Positions 1 through 7,922 of a DNA stretch of 64,000 nt are shown in pieces. Where the stretch lies: the NCBI GenBank assembly GCA_021780935.1, contig JAJXXT010000130.1:1-64000 (forward strand), written 5' to 3'. Numbering within the stretch: the first letter of the stretch is position 1; every line of letters begins with the position of its first letter. The DNA comes from Pseudomonadota bacterium (GTDB lineage Bacteria; Pseudomonadota; Alphaproteobacteria; Acetobacterales; Acetobacteraceae). The notes beneath the pieces were generated by a model. That model searched no databases. It had not been told where the DNA came from and saw nothing but the letters and a program-made list of their open reading frames with translations. Made by a program: the position numbers and the translations under genes.

Positions 1-153
1 GATGTCGGCGGCGAGGAAGGCCGCGTTGGCCGATCCCGCCGTGCGCGCGAAGATGTCGGCGGCGAGGAAGGCCGCGTGGGCCGATCCCGCCGTGCGCGCG
101 AAGATGTCGGCGGCGAGCAAGGCCGCGTTGGCCGATCCCGCCGTGCGCGCGAA
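1..153 (+). repeat. Three tandem 51-bp repeats inside a phage gene
   Basis: Units lie at 1-51, 52-102 and 103-153 and differ at only a few bases; a partial fourth unit starts at 154. Each encodes 17 residues, with core SAARKAAxADPAVRAKM. The array may continue to the left of the window. Confidence 0.95.
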
Positions 154-370
154 GATGTCGGCGGCGCAGCTGGCGCGGCATGGCATGTCGGAGGCGCAGC
201 ACCGTCAGGCCGTCGAAGGCGCGGGGCTCGCGTTCGACCGGGATCCGGTCACACGTCGCGGGGCGCAGATTTACGCCCGCGCGTACGGGCTGAAGTACGA
301 GCCGGACCTCGTCGCCATCAACGCGCACCGCGCGCTGCGCGGCGAGTTTCTGTGGGTGCTCGCGGAATGA
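2..370 (+). CDS. Repeat-containing phage protein, probably 5'-truncated
   Basis: The N-terminal half is made of 17-residue repeats (core SAARKAA-ADPAVRAKM, each beginning with Met), followed by a unique C-terminal part of about 65 residues. Similar basic Ala/Arg repeats with ADPxVRAKM occur next to nuclease domains in phage homing endonucleases (NUMOD-like modules), but no HNH or GIY-YIG motif is visible here. Because the window opens inside a repeat unit, the true start is probably further left. The stop overlaps the start of the next gene (ATGA), so it belongs to the same operon. Function unknown. Confidence 0.6.
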   Translation: MSAARKAALADPAVRAKMSAARKAAWADPAVRAKMSAASKAALADPAVRAKMSAAQLARHGMSEAQHRQAVEGAGLAFDRDPVTRRGAQIYARAYGLKYEPDLVAINAHRALRGEFLWVLAE

Positions 371-657
371 GCGCCGCCGCGAAGCTGCGGACCTCGCCGT
401 TTTCGGAAGCCGAACGCCAGGCGATCGTGGCGCTCGGGCGCGCCGGCGTCTCGGGCAACGGGATCGCGCGACGCCTCGGACACGATCGCGACCGGGTGCA
501 CAGGGTGCTGCAGGAGGCGAGAGACGCGGACGCCGGCGTCGAGCGGCCGCTGCTGCTCGGGGCGCTGCCGCCGGGGCATCCGTTGACGTGGGGGCTGCTC
601 GTCGCGGGCACGCTCCTCGACGGCACGCAATGGCCCGGCGCGGAGCCCGCGGGATGA
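367..657 (+). CDS. Small helix-turn-helix phage protein
   Basis: This 96-residue protein starts at an ATG overlapping the upstream stop by four bases, and its own stop overlaps the primase start. Residues about 10-47 form a likely homeodomain-like HTH: a helix with SEAERQAIVALGRAGVS, a turn, then GIARRLGHDRDRVHRVLQ as the recognition helix. The C-terminal half has no recognisable motif. A DNA-binding or regulatory role in early or replication gene expression is inferred from the HTH and from the position just before primase. Confidence 0.65.
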   Translation: MSAAAKLRTSPFSEAERQAIVALGRAGVSGNGIARRLGHDRDRVHRVLQEARDADAGVERPLLLGALPPGHPLTWGLLVAGTLLDGTQWPGAEPAG

Positions 658-1709
658 GTACCGCGCCGACGCTGTTGCCGGTGGGCGAGCTCGCGCGGAT
701 GCTGGGGGCGCAGGCGTCATCGTTGGCGCGCGAGCTGCTGCCGGGCGGACGGCGGGAGGGGCACGAATGGCGGGTGGGCTCGCTCGCCGGCGAGCCGGGG
801 CGATCGCTCGCGGTGCATCTCGACGGGCCGAAGGCAGGCATCTGGGCGGATTTCTCGGCCGATCAGCGCGGGGACGCGCTCGATCTCGTGGCGGCGGTGC
901 TGTTCGCCGGCGACAAGCGCCGCGCGATCGACTGGGCGCGCCGCTGGCTGGGTCTCGATGGCGGCGATCCGGCGCGCATCGAGCAGGCGCGGCGGCGCGT
1001 GGCACGCGCGCGCGAGGATCATGCCGACGAGGCCGTCGCGGCCGAGAAGCGCCGGCGCCAGGCGCAGGCGCTGTGGCTCGCCGGGAAGCCGGTGCTCGAC
1101 ACGCCGGCCGAGGCCTATCTGGCGGCGCGCGGCATCCGCCTGCGCGCGTTCGCGCATGTTCCAAATGCGATACGGTTTCATCCCGCGTGCTGGTGCGCCG
1201 AGGTGAAGGGCGAGCTGCCGGCGATGGTGACGGCGATCGGCGACCGGGACGGCCGGCACGCGGCGACGCACCGCACCTATCTCGCCGAGATCGACGGCGT
1301 GTGGCGAAAAGCCAACCTGCAGACACCCAAGAAAGTGCTCGGCTCGCTCGGCGGGGGGTATGTGCGGCTGACGCGCGGGGCCGCGGGCACGCCGTGGCGG
1401 GACCTGGCCGGCACGGAAGTCGTTGCGTTTACCGAGGGGATCGAGAACGCGCTGGCGGTGGCGAGCCTGGTGCCAGAATGGCGCACGGCGGCGGCGGGTT
1501 CGCTGGCGCAGCTGGGGCGCGTGGTGCTGCCCGGCGCCCTGCGCGAGGCGGTGATCTGTTGCGACAACGATGCGGGGAACGAGGCGGCGCAGGCGGCGTT
1601 GCGCGCGGCGGTGGTGCATTTCCAGCGCCAGGGCGTGCTGGTGCGCCTGGCGCGGCCACGCGACGGCGTCAAGGACTGGAACGACGAGCTGCTGGCCGAC
1701 GACGAATGA
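654..1709 (+). CDS. Toprim-domain DNA primase (phage)
   Basis: 351 residues, starting at the ATG that overlaps the upstream stop. The N-terminal part carries the module IWADFSADQRGDALDLVA found in phage primases with a CHC2-like head, but no zinc-finger cysteines are seen. The middle (about 140-235) matches the DUF7146-type linker, with AYLAARGI and GGGYVRL. The C-terminal third is a Toprim_3 domain: the acidic residue in FTEGIENALA and the CCDNDAGN aspartates would bind catalytic magnesium, and the domain ends near DGVKDWNDELL. It should synthesise primers for phage replication together with the ATPase encoded directly downstream, with a 4-nt overlap. Confidence 0.85.
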   Translation: MSTAPTLLPVGELARMLGAQASSLARELLPGGRREGHEWRVGSLAGEPGRSLAVHLDGPKAGIWADFSADQRGDALDLVAAVLFAGDKRRAIDWARRWLGLDGGDPARIEQARRRVARAREDHADEAVAAEKRRRQAQALWLAGKPVLDTPAEAYLAARGIRLRAFAHVPNAIRFHPACWCAEVKGELPAMVTAIGDRDGRHAATHRTYLAEIDGVWRKANLQTPKKVLGSLGGGYVRLTRGAAGTPWRDLAGTEVVAFTEGIENALAVASLVPEWRTAAAGSLAQLGRVVLPGALREAVICCDNDAGNEAAQAALRAAVVHFQRQGVLVRLARPRDGVKDWNDELLADDE

Positions 1710-3415
1710 CCGAACGCAAGAGCCGGCGCCGGCTGCTGGCAGCGCCCGTCGTGCAACCCCCTCCCGCGCAAGTTGGGCGGGAACTTCCCGCCGACTGTCC
1801 CGTCGTCGCGCTGGGAATGATGCGTGGGGAAGTCTCCGGCGCGGTGTATCTCTCAGGCGCCGGGCTGATCGTGCGGCTGACGGGGCAGGCGCACGGCAAC
1901 GGAAACCTTGAAGCGCTGTTCGCGCCGCACGTGTCGTATGTCTGGAAGCACTGGCCGCGATTGTCGAAGGCAGGAACGGTCGATGGATTTCGCAGCGAGC
2001 TGCTGCGCGGGGATCTGCTGCACGAGGCGGGAAAGCGCGGCGTGTGGACTGATCTCGACCGGGTGCGTGGGGCGGGCGCGTGGCGCGACGGCGCACGCCG
2101 CCTGGTGCTGCACCTCGGCGACCGGCTGGTCTACGAGGGGCAGGTGCAGCGCTGGGGGCTGATCGGCGAGCATGTGTATCCTGCCGCCCCCTCGCGGCCG
2201 GGGCCGGCGGACGCGGCCGAGGACGGCAGTGCGGCGGCCGAGGTGCTGGGGCTGCTGCGTACGTTTCATTGGCGGTATCCGGACGTGGCGCCACTGCTGT
2301 TGCTGGGATGGATCGCGGCGGCGATGCTGGGCGGCGCGCTTGACTGGCGCCCGCATGCGTGGGTGACCGGCGATCGGGGTAGCGGCAAGTCCACGCTGCT
2401 TGACCTGGTGCGACGCATTCTCGGGCCGAACGGATCGGTCGCGACGGCGAACACGACGGCGGCCGGCGTGCGGCAGAGTGTCGGCGACGCGGCGCTGCCG
2501 GTGTTGCTCGACGAGCTGGAGCCACAGGCGGACGGCGCGGACGTCGTGGGCCAGCTGGTAGAGCTGCTGCGCCAGGCGTCGTCCGGCGGTGTCGGACTGC
2601 GCGGCGGGACGGACCATCAGGCGACGGCGTTTCAGATCAAGTCGTCGATGCTGGCGGCCTCGATCCTGGTGCCGCCGCTGCGCACGCAGGACCGAACGCG
2701 CATCGCGCTGCTGGAGATGATACCCCGACCTGGGTCGGGTGGTGGCCTTGGGCTCAGTGACGCGCGTGCGCAGACGCTCGGGCAGCGCGTGCTGCGCGGC
2801 CTGGTGGATGGGTGGGAGAAGCTGCCGGAGCGGCTCGACACCTGGCGCGAGCAACTGAAGGCCCATCTCGGTGTGGATAATCGCGGCGCGGACCAATACG
2901 GCACGCTGCTGGCGTGCGCCGACGTGGCGCTCGGCGTCTGTGACGGGGATGCCGAGGACATGCAGGAGATCACGGAACGGATCGGCGCGCTGATCGCCGA
3001 AGCGCGCGTCGAGGATGTGCCCGACTGGCGCCGGTGCGCCGATCACCTGATGACGTTCGCCGGCGAGTTCTGGCGCGGCGGCGACAAGATGACGATCGGG
3101 CGCATGGTGGCGCAGGCGGGGGGCCGGTTCGGGCTCGACGGCGCGGACCAGGCGCAGCGCGCGCTCGCGACCTATGGCCTGCGCGTGGTGACGGAGGATG
3201 GCGCCGTGTGGGTCGCGGTCGCCAACCAGCACAGCGGGCTGTCTGGCGTGTATCGGGGCACCGTGTGGGGGCAACGCAGCGTCACGGGCGGAGGGTGGCG
3301 GCAGACGTTGCTGCGCACGCCAGGGAGCCGCGCGCGCACGGTGCCGCTACGGTTCGAGGGGCATGCGTCGCGGGTGGTGCTGGTGCCACTGGAGGCGATG
3401 CTGGGGGATGCGTGA
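1706..3415 (+). CDS. Phage P-loop ATPase / replicative helicase-like protein
   Basis: 569 residues; the ATG overlaps the primase stop. A Walker A motif (TGDRGSGKST) lies near residues 220-230, a Walker B-like LPVLLDELE near 266-272, and a possible sensor/arginine-finger stretch (LRTQDRTRIALLEM) near 330-343. The N-terminal 200 residues show no known domain. Pairing with a Toprim primase in one operon points to a helicase or helicase-loader for phage replication, similar to the primase-ATPase pairs (DUF927/VirE-like) of other phages. The ATPase assignment is firm; helicase activity is inferred. Confidence 0.75.
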   Translation: MTERKSRRRLLAAPVVQPPPAQVGRELPADCPVVALGMMRGEVSGAVYLSGAGLIVRLTGQAHGNGNLEALFAPHVSYVWKHWPRLSKAGTVDGFRSELLRGDLLHEAGKRGVWTDLDRVRGAGAWRDGARRLVLHLGDRLVYEGQVQRWGLIGEHVYPAAPSRPGPADAAEDGSAAAEVLGLLRTFHWRYPDVAPLLLLGWIAAAMLGGALDWRPHAWVTGDRGSGKSTLLDLVRRILGPNGSVATANTTAAGVRQSVGDAALPVLLDELEPQADGADVVGQLVELLRQASSGGVGLRGGTDHQATAFQIKSSMLAASILVPPLRTQDRTRIALLEMIPRPGSGGGLGLSDARAQTLGQRVLRGLVDGWEKLPERLDTWREQLKAHLGVDNRGADQYGTLLACADVALGVCDGDAEDMQEITERIGALIAEARVEDVPDWRRCADHLMTFAGEFWRGGDKMTIGRMVAQAGGRFGLDGADQAQRALATYGLRVVTEDGAVWVAVANQHSGLSGVYRGTVWGQRSVTGGGWRQTLLRTPGSRARTVPLRFEGHASRVVLVPLEAMLGDA

Positions 3416-3487
3416 TCTGATCGACACCGGCGCTGCGCGGGTGTAGAGTTCGCGTCCTCGGCGATCGAAACGGTATGTGTCCGGCGC

Positions 3488-3762
3488 ATGCGTTGCGGCG
3501 TTGCATGCGCGTTGCGGCTGCGTTGCGGCCGATTATTCTCCCAACCTCTTGATTTTGTTGTGCGTTTTGGGGATGCCCGAGCCATGCGCAACGCTGCGAC
3601 GGTCTACAGGCCTCGCGTATGCGCGCGTGGGCGCACACGCGCATATACGCGCGAGAGGAGCGTTGCGGCGTTGCGGATAGGGTGATTTATATACCTAAGA
3701 TATTGGCATATATAAGGAAATAGGGCGCAACGGAGCCGCAACGGAGCCGCAACGCTGCAACG
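3488..3762. other. Iteron-rich AT/GC block: candidate phage replication origin
   Basis: No convincing gene lies between 3416 and 3802. The hexamer CGTTGC (reverse GCAACG) recurs on both strands: forward at 3491, 3499, 3510, 3521, 3661 and 3669, inverted at 3588, 3727, 3738, 3749 and 3757. Three inverted copies (3727, 3738, 3749) have an exact 11-nt period with the unit CCGCAACGGAG. An AT-rich stretch (3683-3722) separates the clusters, and an imperfect inverted repeat spans 3611-3658. Iterons next to an AT-rich segment and just downstream of the primase/ATPase genes fit an origin; a control region for late genes is the alternative. Confidence 0.5.
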
Positions 3763-3766
3763 GTGG

Positions 3767-3798
3767 TTGACGTGGCTGGGCCGCCGGCCGGCAGAATG
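3767..3798 (+). promoter_or_regulatory. Repeated phage motif, copy 1 (candidate promoter before terminase)
   Basis: Copy 1 of a 32-nt motif found also at 5997 and 11944. All three share TTGAC, then TGGGCCGCCG at motif positions 11-20, CC at 22-23 and GCA at 25-27. TTGAC resembles a sigma-70 -35 element, but no good -10 follows at 17-18 nt. This copy ends just before the terminase small subunit start at 3803. Confidence 0.6.
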
Positions 3799-3802
3799 CG
3801 GG

Positions 3803-4315
3803 ATGGACGATCGCAGGGGGCTCGCGGCGCTGGTGCGTAGCGCGGTGGACGATGAGGCGGACCAGGCGCCGCTTGCGGACCTGCTCGGGCTCGATCGCGC
3901 GCCGGCGATCGAACGATCGGCGGAACGGAGGGCCGGGAGGCCGGCTGGCGCGCTGAACAAGCGCACGCTGAGCTGGCGGGCGCATCTGCTGGCCCGCTAC
4001 ACGTCGCCGCTGGAGACGCTGGCGCGCTGGCAGGCGATGCCGACACGCGAGCTGGCGATGCTGCTGGGGTGCGAGCTGATCGAGGCGGCGCGGCTCCAGA
4101 TCGACGCGGCAAAGGGGCTGGCGCCGTATCTGCACGAGCGGATGCCGCTCGCGGTGAACGTCTCCGACCGGAAGGTGGTGGTGCTGAACATCGGCGAGGC
4201 GGCCCTGGTGAGCGAGGCGATCGGTGCCGCGGGCGTAGAGGCGGAAGTTGTGGAATATCAAGGGGTTGACGTGACGACGGACGCGCCAGTTGGACAGGAT
4301 GATGTTGGACGGTGA
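3803..4315 (+). CDS. Terminase small subunit-like protein
   Basis: 170 residues from the ATG at 3803. A TTG in frame at 3767 is part of the conserved promoter-like motif, so the later start is preferred. Residues about 30-48 contain GRPAGALNKRT, the GRPxGxxNK signature common in DUF5681 and terminase small-subunit-type proteins. The rest is helical and charged, with an acidic C-terminus. It directly precedes the large terminase gene. It probably recognises phage DNA for packaging; sequence similarity to a defined TerS family cannot be confirmed by eye. Confidence 0.6.
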   Translation: MDDRRGLAALVRSAVDDEADQAPLADLLGLDRAPAIERSAERRAGRPAGALNKRTLSWRAHLLARYTSPLETLARWQAMPTRELAMLLGCELIEAARLQIDAAKGLAPYLHERMPLAVNVSDRKVVVLNIGEAALVSEAIGAAGVEAEVVEYQGVDVTTDAPVGQDDVGR

Positions 4316-4493
4316 CGGTAACCTGTTGAGATTGCTGCGCGACATCGGCCTGCGGCAGCTGATCGGACATCAGCCGATGGGGGGTGTCTTCCTGCCGCGC
4401 GCGCCCGCGATTTGGGGGGGGTGCCCCGGGTTTTGGCGCGCGATTTTCGCACACTCCCCTGCCACCGTGCATTTCGTCGCCTGGGGGCAATGA
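4299..4493 (+). CDS. Possible small ORF between the terminase genes
   Basis: A 64-codon frame starts at ATG 4299, overlaps the end of the preceding gene and stops in an ATGA overlap with the large terminase start. The overlap pattern matches other genes of this operon. However, the product has no recognisable motif, and the frame runs through a G-rich stretch (near 4411-4435) that may favour open frames. If it is not translated, the 4316-4489 interval is simply an untranslated spacer. Confidence 0.3.
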   Translation: MMLDGDGNLLRLLRDIGLRQLIGHQPMGGVFLPRAPAIWGGCPGFWRAIFAHSPATVHFVAWGQ

Positions 4494-5980
4494 CCGATTA
4501 CCTCCAGCGGTTCTGGAAGCCGCCGGGCGCCGTGTCCGCGGCGTTCATGGCGAGCCGGGCGCCGCTGCATGTGCTCAACGGGCCGGTGGGCTCGGGCAAG
4601 ACCACCACGGCCCTGGTGAAGATCATCCGGCTGGCGGCCGCCCAAAAACCCTCGACGCGGCACACGGGGCCTGGGGGCGAGAAGCTGCGAAAGTTCCGCG
4701 CGACGGTGGTGCGCAACACTTATCGCGATCTGTGGCGCAGCACGATCGCCTCCTGGCACAAGCTGGTGCCGCGCGATGTGGGGGATTGGTCCGGCGGCGA
4801 TAACGGGCCCGCCACCCACAAGATCATGTTCCGGCGCGGCGGGGAGCTGGTGGCGCTGTGGGTGGATTTCCTGGCGATCGGCGACCACGCGGTCGAGGAC
4901 GTGCTGCGCGGCTATGAAAACACCGCCCTCTACGCGAACGAGCTCGACCTGCTGCCGGCGGAGGAGCTGCTGGCCTATGCCGAGCAGCGGGTGGGGCGCT
5001 ACCCGGAGATGGACGAGGGTGGGCCGACCTGGCGCGGGGTGATCGCCGACTGCAACGCGCCGGAGTTCGATACCTGGGTCTACGACACGATTTTCGTGCC
5101 GCCGCGGGCCGAGCTGGCGCGCAAGGGCATCGAGCTGTTCATCCAGCCGGGCGGCCTCGACCCCGATGCCGAGAACCTCGAGAACCTGCCCGATGGGCGG
5201 GCCTACTACACGCGCGGCATCGAGCGCCAGCCCGACTGGTACGTGCAGCGGATGATCAACAACCGGCCAGGCTACTCGCGGGCCGGCAAGCCGATCTACC
5301 CGGAGTTCGGCGACCGGCGGCACGTGGCGACGTTCGACATCGCGCCGATCGCGCATTTGCCGCTGGTGATCGGGATCGATGGCGGCCGCTCGCCCGCCGC
5401 CGCGTTCTGCCAGCATCTGGGCGACGGGCAATGGCGCGTGCTCGACGAGCTGGTGACCGGGCACGGCACCGGACAGACGCGGTTCGCCGAGATGCTGTCG
5501 CAGCGGCTGGCGGAGCGGTTTCCCGAATGCAACCTGGTGCGTGCGTGGGGCGACCCGGCGGCCGCTTATGGCGGGGACACGGAGGACCTGTCGTGGCTGG
5601 AGATCGTGGCCGCCAAGTCCGGGCTGCGTATCGACCCGGCGCCGACCAACGCGCCGGGACCGCGCTGGGAGGCGGTCCGCCAGGCGCTGCGGGGGGGCCT
5701 CGACGGCGGGACGCCACGGTTTCTGCTGGCGCCGCGCTGCAAGGTGCTGCGCGCCGGCTTCAACAACGGCTACCGGTTTCGCAAGATGGCGGTGGCCGGG
5801 GCGGTGCGCTACGACGACGCGGCCGAGAAGAACGACTACAGCCACGTGCACGACGCGCTGCAATACGCGATGCTGGGCGGCGGCGAATACTACGAGGTGC
5901 TGGGACGCACGCAGGCCAACGCGCGGCTGTTGCGCCAGAGTGCGGCGGAGAGCGCCTATGACCCGTGGCGGGTGGAGTAG
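4490..5980 (+). CDS. terL: Phage terminase large subunit
   Basis: 496 residues from the ATG at 4490. The N-terminal ATPase domain has a Walker A motif GPVGSGKTT at residues 31-39 and an acidic strand ALYANELDLL near 146-155. The C-terminal RNase H-like nuclease shows the usual acidic cluster: GIDGG near 293-298, WGDPAAAYGGD near 353-363 and NDYSHVHDALQYAML near 447-461. It powers DNA translocation into the procapsid through the connector encoded at 8131 and cuts concatemers. Length and motif order fit a complete terminase of the Terminase_6 type. Confidence 0.95.
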   Translation: MTDYLQRFWKPPGAVSAAFMASRAPLHVLNGPVGSGKTTTALVKIIRLAAAQKPSTRHTGPGGEKLRKFRATVVRNTYRDLWRSTIASWHKLVPRDVGDWSGGDNGPATHKIMFRRGGELVALWVDFLAIGDHAVEDVLRGYENTALYANELDLLPAEELLAYAEQRVGRYPEMDEGGPTWRGVIADCNAPEFDTWVYDTIFVPPRAELARKGIELFIQPGGLDPDAENLENLPDGRAYYTRGIERQPDWYVQRMINNRPGYSRAGKPIYPEFGDRRHVATFDIAPIAHLPLVIGIDGGRSPAAAFCQHLGDGQWRVLDELVTGHGTGQTRFAEMLSQRLAERFPECNLVRAWGDPAAAYGGDTEDLSWLEIVAAKSGLRIDPAPTNAPGPRWEAVRQALRGGLDGGTPRFLLAPRCKVLRAGFNNGYRFRKMAVAGAVRYDDAAEKNDYSHVHDALQYAMLGGGEYYEVLGRTQANARLLRQSAAESAYDPWRVE

Positions 5981-5996
5981 GCGCCGCGAATAGGGC

Positions 5997-6028
5997 TTGA
6001 CACGCATGGGCCGCCGCCCCGCATGAAA
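5997..6028 (+). promoter_or_regulatory. Repeated phage motif, copy 2 (candidate promoter)
   Basis: Second copy, with TTGACA, the invariant core TGGGCCGCCG and GCATGAA at the end. It lies in the only sizeable gap after the large terminase gene (5981-6059) and 31 nt before the next start. The position is consistent with a promoter for the block of small genes and the connector. Confidence 0.6.
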
Positions 6029-6059
6029 GCGACCCTGCGCCACCAGCCGCGAGGGTTTC

Positions 6060-6824
6060 ATGCCCGGCCTCCTCACCTTCGACGATAATCTGCCGGCTGA
6101 CCGGCAACGGTTCGGCTGGCCCACCGCCGAAGAACAGGTCTCCAGCAAGATCGAAATGGGTATTTCCGGGCCGCGGCCGATCGACGATCTCGGCGCCGCC
6201 CGAACATCCGCGCCACGGGCGGCCGCCTCGGCGCCCGATGTCGGCGAAGTGGTGCGCGCGGCCGTAGACGCCGCCCTGAGGGCGACCGGCGTCGCGGGCG
6301 CGCGAGCCGAGGGACCCGGCATCGCCTCGCAAGTGGTATTCGTCCCACCTCAGGCTTCGTTCGTGCCGCAGCCGGCGCGGCGGGAGGACACACGCGGCTA
6401 CGTCGAGCGCATGGCGCGGGAGAACCGCGAACGTGCCGAGCGCGAACGCGCCGAGGCGATGTCGAGCGGCCGGCCGGTCTGCGTGACGTGCTGGGTCTAT
6501 CAGGGCACCACGGCGCCCGTCGCGGGCGCGATGGGGCTGTGCAAGCTCCACCCCACGCCAGTGCGCAAAGCCGCGGTCGACTGGTGCGGCCAGCACCGCA
6601 CGCCCGACGAGGCAGTGCTGGAGCGCGAGCTGCGGAACGGCAGCGTTGTCGGCGAGGCGGTCGCCGATGGGATGACGCCGATTGAGCCAGCGGACACGCT
6701 GCCAACCGAAACGTCGACGATGCCGGAAGACGAGCCAGCGCCCGTTCCCGTGGCTGACGCGACGGCGGACCCGACTCCGTCGGCCCAGCCGCCGGCGCGC
6801 GGACGCCGGCACCCGGCGCTGTGA
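6060..6824 (+). CDS. Phage protein with a Cys/His cluster, function unknown
   Basis: 254 residues. The N-terminal half is Ala-rich and of low complexity. A charged helix around ERMARENRERAERERAEAM (about 120-138) could form a coiled coil. It is followed by a compact Cys/His cluster: CVTC near 141-144, then GLCKLH near 160, then WCGQH near 178-182, a pattern suited to binding one zinc ion. The C-terminal 60 residues are acidic and proline-rich, probably disordered. It is the first gene after promoter-like copy 2 and lies between terminase and the small pre-connector genes. I do not recognise a family; a scaffold or ejection cofactor role would be speculation. Confidence 0.7.
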   Translation: MPGLLTFDDNLPADRQRFGWPTAEEQVSSKIEMGISGPRPIDDLGAARTSAPRAAASAPDVGEVVRAAVDAALRATGVAGARAEGPGIASQVVFVPPQASFVPQPARREDTRGYVERMARENRERAERERAEAMSSGRPVCVTCWVYQGTTAPVAGAMGLCKLHPTPVRKAAVDWCGQHRTPDEAVLERELRNGSVVGEAVADGMTPIEPADTLPTETSTMPEDEPAPVPVADATADPTPSAQPPARGRRHPAL

Positions 6825-6837
6825 GGGAGGGCTGATC

Positions 6838-7149
6838 GTGCATCAGGGAACCAGGCGCAACGCGACAACATTGTCGACGCGCCCGACGACAAGCTGGCGG
6901 ACGCAGAAATACTCCACCGATCCCGGATCGGTCCTCGAAGGCACCGTGGCCTCGATCGCCGGCGCGGTGATCACGCTGACCGCCGCGAACGGCGCCCAGC
7001 GGGGTGACCATCTGCTGGTGGAAGGGTCGGCGGCCAGCAACAACGGCGAGGTGGTGGTGCAGAGCGTGGCGGGCGCCGCGATCACGGTCGATCGGTCGCT
7101 GAACGCCGAGACGCCAAGCGGCTACACGGTTTCGGTGAGGGCTGCCTGA
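6838..7149 (+). CDS. Small beta-rich phage protein, possibly virion-associated
   Basis: 103 residues from a GTG at 6838 preceded by a strong GAGGGAGGG ribosome-binding site. The C-terminal 70 residues alternate hydrophobic and Gly/Ala/Thr residues (VASIAGAVITLTAANGAQ, then AGAAITVDRSLNA), a pattern typical of a small beta-sandwich or beta-barrel. No family is recognised. The stop overlaps the start of the next gene by one base (TGATG), and the next product is similarly beta-rich, so both may be capsid or fibre accessory proteins. Confidence 0.65.
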   Translation: MHQGTRRNATTLSTRPTTSWRTQKYSTDPGSVLEGTVASIAGAVITLTAANGAQRGDHLLVEGSAASNNGEVVVQSVAGAAITVDRSLNAETPSGYTVSVRAA

Positions 7150-7493
7150 TGGCCGACGCGAGGCTGCCGTTCACGGGCTATGCTGGCAACATGACGATCG
7201 CGGTGACGAACGTCAGCGGCAGCATCGGGCCCGTCGCCGATACCGGGCGCCAGACGACGCTGCGCGTCTGCAATGTGGGCGCATCCGAGGCGTTTATGGC
7301 GGTGTCGTCGAGCAACACGGTGGTAGCCGTCGCCGGCGGCAGTGTCTCGAACCCGGCCGACGGCAGCCTGTCGATCCCCGCCGGTAGCAACCAGTTGCTG
7401 ACCTGCGGCGAGGGGGAGATCTACATCGCCGCGGTCTGTGCCGGCAGCAATACGACGACGCTGCGCCTCGCGCGTGGACAGGGCGGGACCTGA
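7149..7493 (+). CDS. Small beta-rich phage protein
   Basis: 114 residues; the ATG overlaps the upstream stop in a TGATG. The sequence is rich in Gly, Ser, Thr, Val and Ala with alternating hydrophobic residues and two isolated cysteines, which suggests an all-beta fold like many head-decoration or fibre-tip proteins. It has no signal peptide or membrane segment. It sits in the cluster of small proteins before the connector. Function not recognised. Confidence 0.65.
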   Translation: MADARLPFTGYAGNMTIAVTNVSGSIGPVADTGRQTTLRVCNVGASEAFMAVSSSNTVVAVAGGSVSNPADGSLSIPAGSNQLLTCGEGEIYIAAVCAGSNTTTLRLARGQGGT

Positions 7494-7497
7494 CATC

Positions 7498-7686
7498 ATG
7501 GTGAGCCGACGGCTGGCGCCGCGGGGACTGCCGCATGAGGGAACGGCGATCACGCGGACGCCGCACATGACGCCCTGCCGGCAGCGGCTGCGCTATCGCG
7601 CGGTGGCGCGGCTCTATGGGCGCATCCGCGCGCTGGTACGGCGGCCGTTGCCTGGCGAGTGGGGATTTGCGCGGAGGCGCCCGTGA
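7498..7686 (+). CDS. Small basic phage protein
   Basis: 62 residues, starting at the ATG at 7498 four bases after the upstream stop. The product is strongly basic, with many arginines, and ends in an Arg-Arg-Arg-Pro tail. Its stop overlaps the GTG start of the next gene. Tight packing between two other genes supports translation, but the arginine richness also fits a spurious frame in GC-rich DNA. Function unknown; nucleic-acid binding is possible. Confidence 0.45.
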   Translation: MVSRRLAPRGLPHEGTAITRTPHMTPCRQRLRYRAVARLYGRIRALVRRPLPGEWGFARRRP

Positions 7687-7922
7687 GCGGGACCAACGGG
7701 CAGCCCTACTGGATCGACGGTATTCTGCCGGCGGGTCAGGTGATGCAGCGCGGCAGCTATGACGCGCTGGCCGCGTCGCTGGCGGCCAACGGCGCGCCGC
7801 TCACCGAGGCCGAGATCGTCGCGGCGGTGGGCCCGGCCCTGCCGCCGGTGACGTCGCTGCCGATCCTCGACCCGAACGATCCCGACCAGAACGTGTGGCT
7901 GCTGCTGGAGCCGCTGCCATGA
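7683..7922 (+). CDS. Small phage protein before connector
   Basis: 79 residues from the GTG at 7683, which has a GGAGG ribosome-binding site about six bases upstream; an earlier in-frame GTG at 7659 has no such site. The N-terminus (YWIDGILPAGQVMQRGSYDA) and the acidic segment DPNDPDQNVWLLLE have no recognised family. It overlaps its neighbours by 4 nt on both sides, so it is part of the connector operon. Confidence 0.65.
   Translation: MSGTNGQPYWIDGILPAGQVMQRGSYDALAASLAANGAPLTEAEIVAAVGPALPPVTSLPILDPNDPDQNVWLLLEPLP

Noticed and set aside
3477..3685. Short + strand open frames in the repeat-rich block
   Set aside because: They translate the iteron repeats into Cys/Arg/Ala-rich sequence, lack ribosome-binding sites and overlap each other.
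5541..5993. Alternative frame inside the terminase gene
   Set aside because: Arg/Thr-rich shadow of the terminase nuclease domain, with no support from ribosome-binding site or gene context.
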